A stretch of DNA of 64,000 nt, taken from positions 1-64,000 of the forward strand of contig JAEYGZ010000038.1 of the NCBI GenBank assembly GCA_023409535.1, in the 5' to 3' direction. The DNA is from Bacillota bacterium. Its GTDB lineage: Bacteria; Bacillota; Clostridia; Lachnospirales; Lachnospiraceae. Below are positions 7,759 to 16,033 of the stretch, piece after piece (position 1 is the stretch's first letter; each line of letters opens with the position of its first letter). Made by a program: the position numbers and the translations under genes. The notes under the pieces are model-generated. The model was not told where the DNA came from. It saw only the letters and a list, made by a program, of their open reading frames with translations, and did not search any database.

Positions 7759-9027
7759 ATGAACGAAACAATTTATAAAAACGAATATATGAACAGCCTT
7801 TTTCGGTATATTGAAAATAATTTACCCTCTGATTTGGATGCCGGGCTGCTATCAAACGTAGGCCATATTTCATATGCACAACTTTACCGGGATTTTTATA
7901 ATTTAACGGGACACTCTGTCAAAGAATATGTCCGTAAGCGGCGTTTGTCAAATGCTCTTGCATTAATTAAAACCTCCGATTACGGACTTTCGGACATTGC
8001 TTTTCAATGCGGATATTCCTCCCATCAAGCGTTGTGCAGGTCTGTCAGGCAAACGCTTGGATTAACTCCGTCTGAATATAAAAACGGTGATACCTATTAT
8101 TTCTTCCCGCCGTTCATTGGAGAGCCCTTGCAATCGGTGATAGTATCGTCTGATACTATTCCCCGGACGCTTCGTATCCTGTTCTTCCATTCAAGCCTGC
8201 AAAATATTGAAAACAAGGCTGTCAGCACTTTGCTAAAAGCAATCCCGGACTACAACGGACGGATTTTCGGAAGAAACGGAACGCAGAAAAGCAATAGATT
8301 TTGTTATGAATTATACCTGACCGATACAGATATCGATCATGGCAAATTAAAATCATATGGCTTTGAAACAGCAAATGATACCTCTTCCTTTACCTCTATA
8401 TTCGCCGCCTCAACCGTCCGAAATAACCAGCAGAAAATCAGCGCCGCATGGGATTATATATATTCCGAATGGCTGCAAAACAGTATGTTTGAATACACAA
8501 ACGAACCATACTTTGAAGAATACCTGCTGAAGAACCAAAATCCGGCCAAGCTCAAGCTTTATCTCCCCATTAAAAAACGGGATGAGGAAACAAAAATCAC
8601 CTTAATAAGCAACCCCGGACTGCGTTTTGTTGTGGCAAAAGCCAAAGGCTGCAACGCCGAAAAAATCGCATCCCAAACGGTGATTGACTATTTGTCTGCG
8701 CATTATCCATATATTATTAAAACCTCTAAGGAATTATATCTATATAAGGAAATGAATTTATGCATTTGCGGAGTCAGGGTCAATTCGGAACTGCAAATAA
8801 CAGATAATAAAAATATAAAGGCCATAACCACTGATCACAACAATTATCTCGTGTTGGAAAGCAGGGTTATGGGCGATTATGACCGGTATACCGAAATGTT
8901 GCTGTCTTTTGCAAGAAACAACGGCATGGCTGCCGACAAAGAGGGAATCTTTGCAGTTTATGATGCAAAAGAGAGCTTTGATCACTTAAGAATAAAAATG
9001 TTCTGCCCTATCAAACAGTCCTTTTGA
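7759..9027 (+). CDS. AraC regulator with long C-terminal sensor region
   Basis: 422 aa from ATG 7759, preferred over TTG 7747 because the AAGGA site at 7742-7746 touches the TTG. Residues ~5-110 form the double helix-turn-helix (LSDIAFQCGYSSHQALCRSV, ending LTPSEYKNG). The remaining ~310 residues carry a mixed alpha/beta region. Its end (LRFVVAKAKGCNAEKIASQT onward) resembles the start of GyrI-like effector domains, and the protein is longer than usual for that type. It lies 85 bp before a same-strand protein of unknown function (9113) and could control it and the convergent relative at 10365. Confidence 0.85.
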   Translation: MNETIYKNEYMNSLFRYIENNLPSDLDAGLLSNVGHISYAQLYRDFYNLTGHSVKEYVRKRRLSNALALIKTSDYGLSDIAFQCGYSSHQALCRSVRQTLGLTPSEYKNGDTYYFFPPFIGEPLQSVIVSSDTIPRTLRILFFHSSLQNIENKAVSTLLKAIPDYNGRIFGRNGTQKSNRFCYELYLTDTDIDHGKLKSYGFETANDTSSFTSIFAASTVRNNQQKISAAWDYIYSEWLQNSMFEYTNEPYFEEYLLKNQNPAKLKLYLPIKKRDEETKITLISNPGLRFVVAKAKGCNAEKIASQTVIDYLSAHYPYIIKTSKELYLYKEMNLCICGVRVNSELQITDNKNIKAITTDHNNYLVLESRVMGDYDRYTEMLLSFARNNGMAADKEGIFAVYDAKESFDHLRIKMFCPIKQSF

Positions 9028-9112
9028 TTTTAAAAATTTGATATGAAATGATAAGACACGCTTTATTTTATTTGGTAGATTAAAGATACAAAACAGAAAA
9101 GGATGGGTGAAA

Positions 9113-10345
9113 ATGAGCGAAGCAGTAAAAAAACCAAATCAAACAAGCACGGAGAGTTATCAACCAAAGACACCGGAAATTGCATGCGTAATAAAGGAAG
9201 CACAGCGGGAAGCAAGTTATCCTGAAGCGTTTACGTTACCGGATAAAAGCACGGTGATAACCGGAGAAACAAGACGTAATTGCCCCGGATATGTAACCTT
9301 TGCCAACGATTTTTCCTATTTTATGGACTATTCCGGTCAGGGTTACGGTTTTATCCATAGAAACGAAAATTGGCGCTGCGATATAAATTACACATTAGCC
9401 GATATTATCACAGGCTACGCAATGCGTCCCTCTTGCCTTGAAGTTACGCAGGAAGGGCTGGACAGGTTGTATGCGGCGGTTGGTTATCCTTCCCGTCAGA
9501 CGTTTTACGCTGATTCTTCAAAAGGTGAATTTATGAGTGAGGCGGGTATGAAGGAAGCGATTAAATATACGCTATGTACTCTGGGGCAGCCTGTTCTCTT
9601 AAGTCCGATAGAAAGCCGTTTTTTCGGAGCCATTGTTATCGGATATAAAGATGGCGGGAATGTCCTCATTACATTTGGATATCCTCCGTATTTTATCGCG
9701 CCGGACAATACACAGCCGCAGATCGAGGATATCACGGACTGGTATAAGGACAGCACAGCGCTTACCATTATAGGAAAACGTCAAAAGGCTCTTCCTGACA
9801 AGGAATTATATTACCAGGGAATCCATCAGATTTACAATTATTTAAAAGAAGGTGTTAAGGGAAAGGATTCACATTATTACGACGAATGGGAAAATATTCT
9901 GCGGCTGGAAAGTATGAATGATATGATAACCGAAGTAAGACGTCTGAATATGATACCCGGAGCGCAAATGTTCTCCCATGACCTGCAGGAGGAAAATATA
10001 CGCGACCAGATGAATGCGTTAGCTGATCCGACGTGGTGCGAGATGTCGGAGCGCCGTTATTATATCATGCACTTTTTTTATCAGGCAAAACAACATTTTC
10101 CGGAAGAAGCGGAGGCATTTCAAACGCTGGAAGACCACTTCTGGCGAGCTTGCGAAATTATGGGCAACCAGCAGAATGGATATATCGGTGAAGTCGGACA
10201 CGACCCGGTCAATGCCGAAGCTTTTGAAAATCCGGAAGTCCGTGCGAGAATGGCAGATTGTGTGCGGCAATTCAGGGATGCCGATGCAAAAGGGCTTGAT
10301 ATGGTGGAAAAGCTCTTGGCGATCATTCGGAGGAAGAGATCCTAA
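9113..10345 (+). CDS. Unknown protein, possible C39-peptidase/BtrH-like fold
   Basis: About 410 aa, cytosolic (no signal peptide or membrane helix). ATG 9113 is preferred over GTG 9107 from the distance to the AAAGGA site. Residues ~145-195 (EAIKYTLCTLGQPVLLSPIE, then FGAIVIGYKDGGNVLITFGY) resemble the core of C39-like/BtrH N-terminal proteins, where a 'GxPVI...V.GYDDxG' pattern recurs. The C-terminal ~110 residues are helical. The protein encoded convergently at 10365 has the same order of blocks (hydrophobic GxPVI strand, YYDEW/DMWHN motif, closing helices with AFENPEVRARMA versus AFRNKENRAKIA), so the two are distant paralogues. No catalytic triad can be confirmed. Confidence 0.6.
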   Translation: MSEAVKKPNQTSTESYQPKTPEIACVIKEAQREASYPEAFTLPDKSTVITGETRRNCPGYVTFANDFSYFMDYSGQGYGFIHRNENWRCDINYTLADIITGYAMRPSCLEVTQEGLDRLYAAVGYPSRQTFYADSSKGEFMSEAGMKEAIKYTLCTLGQPVLLSPIESRFFGAIVIGYKDGGNVLITFGYPPYFIAPDNTQPQIEDITDWYKDSTALTIIGKRQKALPDKELYYQGIHQIYNYLKEGVKGKDSHYYDEWENILRLESMNDMITEVRRLNMIPGAQMFSHDLQEENIRDQMNALADPTWCEMSERRYYIMHFFYQAKQHFPEEAEAFQTLEDHFWRACEIMGNQQNGYIGEVGHDPVNAEAFENPEVRARMADCVRQFRDADAKGLDMVEKLLAIIRRKRS

Positions 10346-10364
10346 CGATTATATCATAGCTTAC

Positions 10365-11447
10365 TCAGCTATTTTGCAGAATCTGTACAACATTATTTAT
10401 ACAATCAGCAGCTTCATGAAATTTGGCGGCAATCTTTGCGCGGTTTTCTTTGTTACGGAAAGCGTCTCTTGAACAGTTAAATCCTCCGCCTAAGTCTTCG
10501 AGGTCTCTCCATATACCATTTTTGCAAAAGCCGGAGGATCCATTTTCATCGCCCAAAATAAAATACTGTTCTGCTATTTGAGCGCTCAAGTTCGCATATC
10601 GCGGAGCTATTTGTGCAAGCCTGTTTACGACGGATGCGTAAGGCGCGTCTATCACATTATTGGCCCATGCAATCGTTGCAAGGGTACAGATATAAATCAC
10701 ATAATTATGCCACATGTCGATTTCACTGTCATACCGTCCGGCTTCAATATCATCCGCCCAAGCCCGAAATGCCGAGGCCCCGAAAAAAACGCCATCTCGC
10801 TCTGGCAACATCAGCCAGTATGGCAATTTAATGACGGCATTTCGGCAAATATCAATTAGAGGGATATCGGTGTTCTTTTCTCCCACGAAAACCCAATCCT
10901 GCGGAATAAAGTCCATTGCATTGAGTTCATTATATAGTGCGGCATCAGCAATTTTACTAAACAAAAATGATTTTTCGTAATCCTCATGACCGACATATAA
11001 GTAATGAATCAGGGCATCAATAGAAAAAGATGGCGTATTTGAATTGCAGATTGCAATAACAGGTACACCGCGACGGATATATTCTTTTAGCTTCTCAATA
11101 TACATCGTTCTATCCGTGTTGATCTGCGCAGCAGTGACATATGTATGGCTATACCCGATTGCGTCAAAAACATAACTAACATAGTCGGGTCCCGCAATAA
11201 AATCTGACACACAGTATACGCAAGTGGTAGTTACATCGCTTTTACTGTACACAGGCGTATAGCCATTTCCGGTAATTCCAGTTATAATCCAGTAATCAAG
11301 CTTATGATTTTCGCCGAGTTTATCCATAATAAATTCCAGACAGTTGTCAAATGCGAAGTTCTTACCTTCATTTATGGAGTCCTTTCCCACGCCATAGCTG
11401 AAGAGATCATAAATATTTGGAAAATTGTTGCTCCGCCGTACAATCAT
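10365..11447 (-). CDS. Unknown protein, distant paralogue of the 9113-10345 product
   Basis: 360 aa, soluble. The order is: N-terminal TTTCVYCVSDFIAGPDYVSY, a strand EYIRRGVPVIAICNS, a GHEDYEKSFLFSK segment, then FFGASAFRAWADDIEAGRYD with DMWHNYVIY, and a C-terminal helical part (AFRNKENRAKIAAKFHEAAD). The pattern fits the 9113 protein and, more loosely, C39-like/BtrH N-terminal proteins (inference). It is convergent with that gene, the stops being only 19 bp apart without a clear terminator. AAAGGAGAATTTGC precedes the ATG. Function unknown; ligand binding or acyl/peptide handling under AraC control is one possibility. Confidence 0.6.
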   Translation of the reverse strand: MIVRRSNNFPNIYDLFSYGVGKDSINEGKNFAFDNCLEFIMDKLGENHKLDYWIITGITGNGYTPVYSKSDVTTTCVYCVSDFIAGPDYVSYVFDAIGYSHTYVTAAQINTDRTMYIEKLKEYIRRGVPVIAICNSNTPSFSIDALIHYLYVGHEDYEKSFLFSKIADAALYNELNAMDFIPQDWVFVGEKNTDIPLIDICRNAVIKLPYWLMLPERDGVFFGASAFRAWADDIEAGRYDSEIDMWHNYVIYICTLATIAWANNVIDAPYASVVNRLAQIAPRYANLSAQIAEQYFILGDENGSSGFCKNGIWRDLEDLGGGFNCSRDAFRNKENRAKIAAKFHEAADCINNVVQILQNS

Positions 11448-11634
11448 TGCAAATTCTCCTTTCCGCCCAAAGGCGAACTAACAAATTTACCATAATCGTA
11501 CCATAACCACCCGCCCAAAACAATAATCTCTGGTAAAATCAATGGGCTGCTGGTTTTTCAAAAAATATTCTGACTATAGTTTGCTTGCGACTCTTTTGTA
11601 AGGCTTGGTTATTATTATCAAAGTAGTTTACCGA

Positions 11635-12516
11635 CTATCTGCCTATAAAATAAGATGATATCATGTGCAGCGGAGTAGCCGGCAAAAGTCCGTCCGCATT
11701 TTCATAATCCTGATCCCTTAGGAGCTTGCTGCAATATACCAGTGAAGCTCCTTTATATTCCCCGCGAAGGTATTGCGAGAAGGGATAGGGATAATGGGTA
11801 TCCGCCGTGCTGTAGGACCGGGAGGAGCAATTCTTCCTGCCCGTGATTTTACCGCTGATGATCCCTTCACAAAGGGTGATGAACCAATCTATGTAGTCAG
11901 CAGAAATAGGGCTCCCGTTATGGGAGGGATAAATAGCATCAAATTCTGGCTTCATCTCTTCTAATTTTCTCATGGTGCGCAGGCAGGTTTCCACAGAAGC
12001 CGCCGCCCTGGCATGAATTTGCCCGGGCTGTTCCGCATAGCCCGGCAGCAGCAGAACCTGTCCGGACTCGATTTCATCTCCCGCAAAAAGCATCCGCCCG
12101 GTCATATCCAGCACTGCGATATCTCCGGGACTGTGGCAGTCAAGCTCAATGATCTTTAGCAACCTGCCGCCAAGATCAATTACAGCTCCGTCTTCCACCA
12201 ACGTAAAGGTATACTCCAAAGGATATTTATCCGGAGCTTCACCCATGGTATTCTTCGCACTTCTTGATACCTTCTCCGTACATAGAATTTCTTCAAAAAA
12301 ACCATTACCGCCCGTATGATCAAAATGACTGTGGGTGTTGATTACTCTTCTTAACGGTCTGGAGGTAAAGGACTGTGCATAAGCTCTGATATTCTCCCAG
12401 GAGCCTCCGGCGTCAATCATAATCGCCTCTTTTTGCCCCTCTAAAAGATAGCAGTCACATCCTTCCCCCTGAATCATCCAGGTATCCTTACAGATTAATC
12501 TTATTGAAAATGGCAT
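11635..12516 (-). CDS. Metallo-beta-lactamase-fold hydrolase
   Basis: 293 aa. The zinc-binding HxHxDH motif is present as THSHFDH (His62, His64, Asp66, His67), with a later His in the HSPGD loop, Asp in FAGDEIE and His in PSHNGSP, a complete binuclear site. The fold serves many hydrolases (thioesters, phosphodiesters, lactones); the substrate is not evident. The start overlaps the MATE gene end by 16 nt and is preceded by AAGGAGG, so it is the last gene of the 21.9-11.6 kb operon. Its presence in a sugar operon is unexplained; an esterase or lactonase acting on the imported glycan is possible. Confidence 0.85.
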   Translation of the reverse strand: MPFSIRLICKDTWMIQGEGCDCYLLEGQKEAIMIDAGGSWENIRAYAQSFTSRPLRRVINTHSHFDHTGGNGFFEEILCTEKVSRSAKNTMGEAPDKYPLEYTFTLVEDGAVIDLGGRLLKIIELDCHSPGDIAVLDMTGRMLFAGDEIESGQVLLLPGYAEQPGQIHARAAASVETCLRTMRKLEEMKPEFDAIYPSHNGSPISADYIDWFITLCEGIISGKITGRKNCSSRSYSTADTHYPYPFSQYLRGEYKGASLVYCSKLLRDQDYENADGLLPATPLHMISSYFIGR

Positions 12517-13907
12517 AGCTCCTCCTTCAGTTCAATTCTCTTAATCCACTGATTTCCTTTCAGCCTTGCCCCGCTGGTAAAAAGCTTGATAAACTGCTCA
12601 ATATTTAATACCGCATAGACAACCGGTACCGGCAGCCCAAATACCGGACCGGCCAAAAAGCCAAGGGGAATCGCAAGTACCCAAAGAAATATAATATCAT
12701 TGATCATTACAAACCTGGCATCTCCTCCGCCCCGGAGAATTCCCATCATATTCATACCTTGAGCCGTTTTGAATACCTGAATTACGGCACCGGTATACAT
12801 GATCTGGTTTGCGTAGGAAAGTGTCAGGTCATTGACATGGTATAAGCTCAGCATAAAAGGTCTTAACCCCAGTATCATGAGAGCCGAGCCTACCCCTGTA
12901 ACAAGGCCGACTGCCTGCAGCAATTTTTTAAGGAGCAGGACCCTGTTCGTATCACCAAATCCAATGGCATTCCCTATCATAACGGCCGCTGCCGCACTAA
13001 AGCCCTGTGCAAGCACACTGGCAAGCTGGCCGGTTACGCTGAAGATACTGTTCGCCGCCACAAATTCCGTACCTAACCGCCCCATAATCACTGCCAGCAC
13101 GGAGGAACCGATTGCCCAGATAAGTTCATTCATAATAACCGGCAAGGTATTGGAAAAATATTTTCTGCCAATAGTCTTATCGATCCGCCACAGGCTTTTG
13201 ATCCGAATTTTGAGTTCATCCTCCCGATATACCATATAGAACAGCAGGCAGACCAGCTCCACACCCCGGGCAATCACGGTTGCCAGGGCCGCTCCCTTCA
13301 CTCCCATGGGATGGTTTCCCAAGGATCCAAAGATAAGGACCCAATTGAAAAACCCGCTGGTTACCAGAGAGATTGCAGACAGAACTACTGCAATTTTTAC
13401 CTTGCCCACCGCCCGAAGGGTCCCGGTTGTCAGATTGACAGCCGTGTAGAAAATATAGGATACGGATATGATCCTTAGATAGGAAATCCCTTCCTCTATT
13501 ACACGCCTGTCCCGGGTAAAAACAGACAGTATTCTGTCCGGTGCAAAATAGGCTCCCAGTGCAAATACTGCCGCCGAACCCAGTCCAATGCGGTAGGTAT
13601 AAGCCAGAACCTTATGGATGTCCTTCTTATTCCCCTGTCCCCATAGCTGCGCCACCAGAACATTACTGCCGCCCACACATCCGAAGACCAGAAGGGATAA
13701 GATCAAAAATACCTGATTGGAAAGGGCCGCCGCTGAAATCTCTACCTCCCCCAAAGTCCCCAGCATAACTGTCCCCAGCAAATCAACCATAAAACCGAAC
13801 ATGGATTGAAGTGCCAGGGGCAGGGAGAGAAGGGTGAGCTGATTCAGCATTTCTTTCTTGATCAAACGGTTATTGCTCTGCTCCATATTCGGCTTAATTG
13901 GATGCAT
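12501..13907 (-). CDS. MATE-family efflux transporter
   Basis: 468 aa with about twelve hydrophobic segments in two similar halves. The N-terminal LTLLSLPLALQSMFGFMVDL and the following DLLGTVMLGTLGEVEISAAA match the MATE/NorM pattern. These are Na+ or H+ coupled exporters of small organic molecules. It overlaps the SIS gene by 14 nt and the metallo-hydrolase by 16 nt, so it is tightly embedded in the sugar operon. Starts at Met8 or Met20 are also possible. Export of a toxic by-product or sugar derivative is a guess; there is no direct evidence for drug resistance. Confidence 0.9.
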   Translation of the reverse strand: MHPIKPNMEQSNNRLIKKEMLNQLTLLSLPLALQSMFGFMVDLLGTVMLGTLGEVEISAAALSNQVFLILSLLVFGCVGGSNVLVAQLWGQGNKKDIHKVLAYTYRIGLGSAAVFALGAYFAPDRILSVFTRDRRVIEEGISYLRIISVSYIFYTAVNLTTGTLRAVGKVKIAVVLSAISLVTSGFFNWVLIFGSLGNHPMGVKGAALATVIARGVELVCLLFYMVYREDELKIRIKSLWRIDKTIGRKYFSNTLPVIMNELIWAIGSSVLAVIMGRLGTEFVAANSIFSVTGQLASVLAQGFSAAAAVMIGNAIGFGDTNRVLLLKKLLQAVGLVTGVGSALMILGLRPFMLSLYHVNDLTLSYANQIMYTGAVIQVFKTAQGMNMMGILRGGGDARFVMINDIIFLWVLAIPLGFLAGPVFGLPVPVVYAVLNIEQFIKLFTSGARLKGNQWIKRIELKEELCHFQ

Positions 13908-14967
13908 GGGACTGAAAATAGCTCATCATTGCACGATTATCGTGAGGCGCGAATAAGTCCCTTCCCTGCTCCAGAGCAAGCCGGTAAGAAATCACCTGCA
14001 CCGCCGCCGCAAATTCCAGACAGGAAAATTCTCCTCCTCTTAACTCAAAGGATAAATCATGGGAATCCACTGCGTCCGCGCCAAGCATAAATCCGTTATT
14101 CTTCTCAAACTTCATAAATTTGCACATGGAGATTGCCCGATCCCGATCCACGCCTCCGTCATTGAGCACCAGAACACAATGCCTGTGGGTATAGCCGAAA
14201 TTTGGTCCGTGCATTCCCTCTTCCAGCTCATATCCCATGGATATAATCTGAGGCGTTTCCCAAACCTTCACCGCGCCCTCCAGGGCAACCCCATATAAGG
14301 CTCCCGCTCCTGTAAATACGATACAGTCTGCCTGCATCATATTTCTTCTGTCCGTATCCAGCCACGCCATGGTCTTCTCAATCACCGCCTCTATATTGGT
14401 GGCTGCTCTTTTTGCCTGGCAAATATAATCCAGACAGTCTTTTTCCTTCAAAAATCCCTTTCTTCTTCCCAGCTCCATGCCCAAAAGCATGATGGTAAGC
14501 ACTGTAGTACTATAGCCAATGGTTCTCATAGGGTATTCTTCCCTGCCGCAGCCCATATTGATATAAGCGCCGGCTCCCTGTGCCGCCGGGGTAGTGGAAG
14601 CCTCCGATATTGTCCCTGTCATCCAGCCATTTTCTTCTGCTATATCAAGAGCCTTCAACGTGAGTTTTGATGTACCCGTCTGAGATACAAAGAGATACAG
14701 TGCCTCTCTGTTTCTATAGGTAAGACAATTGATAAACTCATTGGGTGTAACTACCGTAACCCGCACTCCTGCAGCTTTTTCAGCCAAATATTTGGCTGTA
14801 ATGGCTGAAGTATTTGATGTACCTGAGCCTACCAGAACAATTTCGTCTGTTTTTATCAGTCTTTCACCGTATTTATTAAAAAGCTCGGAAAATGTTTCTT
14901 CCCTTTTTTCTATGATTACGTCCAAAAGTGATGGAACACGTTTGATACAATCCAGCATACTGACCAT
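13894..14967 (-). CDS. SIS-domain sugar isomerase/deaminase (GlmS C-terminal/FrlB-like)
   Basis: About 357 aa. ATG 14967 is chosen because GGGAGGT lies 6 nt upstream; a TTG 42 nt further out is less likely. Two SIS domains are visible: VLVGSGTSNTSAITAKYLAE in the first half, with a Ser/Thr-rich phosphosugar loop (SQTGTSKLT), and IVFTGAGALYGVALEGAVKV in the second. It resembles the isomerase half of GlmS without the glutaminase domain, as in FrlB/AgaS-type enzymes that deaminate or isomerise aminosugar 6-phosphates. Downstream of a BadF-type kinase and a GH9 enzyme, a role in turning glucosamine 6-phosphate (or a conjugate) into fructose 6-phosphate is reasonable. Confidence 0.85.
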   Translation of the reverse strand: MVSMLDCIKRVPSLLDVIIEKREETFSELFNKYGERLIKTDEIVLVGSGTSNTSAITAKYLAEKAAGVRVTVVTPNEFINCLTYRNREALYLFVSQTGTSKLTLKALDIAEENGWMTGTISEASTTPAAQGAGAYINMGCGREEYPMRTIGYSTTVLTIMLLGMELGRRKGFLKEKDCLDYICQAKRAATNIEAVIEKTMAWLDTDRRNMMQADCIVFTGAGALYGVALEGAVKVWETPQIISMGYELEEGMHGPNFGYTHRHCVLVLNDGGVDRDRAISMCKFMKFEKNNGFMLGADAVDSHDLSFELRGGEFSCLEFAAAVQVISYRLALEQGRDLFAPHDNRAMMSYFQSHASN

Positions 14968-15016
14968 ATCGATACCTCCCTGCATTCGTCTATTGATGTA
15001 TCCTTCCAACAGTTAT

Positions 15017-15967
15017 TTAATAGCGAAAAACTATTTTGGTTAAATCCATGTCCGGATTATAAGCTTTTATTGCAAATAGAATGGCTCCCTCATCCGGTGA
15101 AAACTTCGGTTTTACAAGCTGACCTCCGATTTGCTCCACTTCCTTCGCCAACGGCAATAAAATGCAATCACCGGACTGAAACAGCCCTCCCGAATAGGAG
15201 ACTTTAAAGCTGCTGCCGCTCATGTCAAGCTTTCTCGCCACCGCATGAACAGAGAGCGCCAATTCCTTTGCTGCCTCCCTGTAAAGCTCGGCAGCAACCA
15301 TGTCTCCAAGCTCATAGGCCTTCTGCAGCAGCATTTGAATTTTGGCTGTTTCCGCTCCTTTATTGGCAATCTCATGGTTTACCCTGTGTATGAACAGCAA
15401 ATCCTCTCCGATCCCAAAATGTTCCCGGAACAATTCATAAAGCAGTGTTCTGGGCAGCCTGCCATCCGCCTGTTTTGCATAAATTCCTATAGTCTTCGCT
15501 CCCAGCCAGGTACAGGAGCCCTCATCACAATAGGCCCCCCAGCCGCTGGCTCTGGCGGCAAGGCCCTCTTTATTCACTCCATAGCAGATGGAACCCGTAC
15601 CGGCCACAATATTGATTCCTGCCTCCATCGCCAGAGAGCCGCACCAGCCAAGATAGCAGTCACATTCACAGCATACTCTTCCTTTGCCGATTACTGTCTC
15701 ACAAACACTTCTAATTTCTGCCTCGCTGCTTTCCGCTTCTCCATATCCCGGAAACCCAAAAGCCGCAAAGGTGATATCCTCTTTATTTATGTTGGCGGAA
15801 GAGGAAACCTGATGGATTCCCTCTTCCAGTAATGTTATAAGTCCGGCAGAGCCATTGGAGAAGAAGCCTCCGCTGCCGCTTAAGTACCTGGCTAATATTG
15901 TTCCGTTTTCGTCAGATAACAGGAACGCTGTTTTTGTCCCTCCTGCATCCACGCCTAAAAATATCAT
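15017..15967 (-). CDS. BadF/BcrA-type N-acetylglucosamine/glucosamine kinase
   Basis: 316 aa, the normal size. The ASKHA fold is shown by the phosphate-1 loop LGVDAGGTKTAF at the N-terminus, AFGFPGYGEAE, and the phosphate-2 loop INIVAGTGSICYG in the middle. Family members such as GspK of Vibrio and mammalian NAGK phosphorylate GlcN or GlcNAc at C6. It lies between the GH9 gene (66 nt away) and the SIS gene (49 nt away). The three together make a plausible route: oligosaccharide, free aminosugar, aminosugar 6-phosphate, fructose 6-phosphate. The choice of GlcN over GlcNAc is not proven. Confidence 0.87.
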   Translation of the reverse strand: MIFLGVDAGGTKTAFLLSDENGTILARYLSGSGGFFSNGSAGLITLLEEGIHQVSSSANINKEDITFAAFGFPGYGEAESSEAEIRSVCETVIGKGRVCCECDCYLGWCGSLAMEAGINIVAGTGSICYGVNKEGLAARASGWGAYCDEGSCTWLGAKTIGIYAKQADGRLPRTLLYELFREHFGIGEDLLFIHRVNHEIANKGAETAKIQMLLQKAYELGDMVAAELYREAAKELALSVHAVARKLDMSGSSFKVSYSGGLFQSGDCILLPLAKEVEQIGGQLVKPKFSPDEGAILFAIKAYNPDMDLTKIVFRY

Positions 15968-16033
15968 ATATTTCCTTTCCTGCAGTCATCTTCTGTAAAT
16001 TCAATTAATGTTACATTGGTCAGATAAATATAA

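Noticed and set aside
12501..13907. MATE gene as evidence of a drug-resistance locus.
   Set aside because: It overlaps sugar-operon genes on both sides, and no resistance gene or drug-responsive regulator adjoins.
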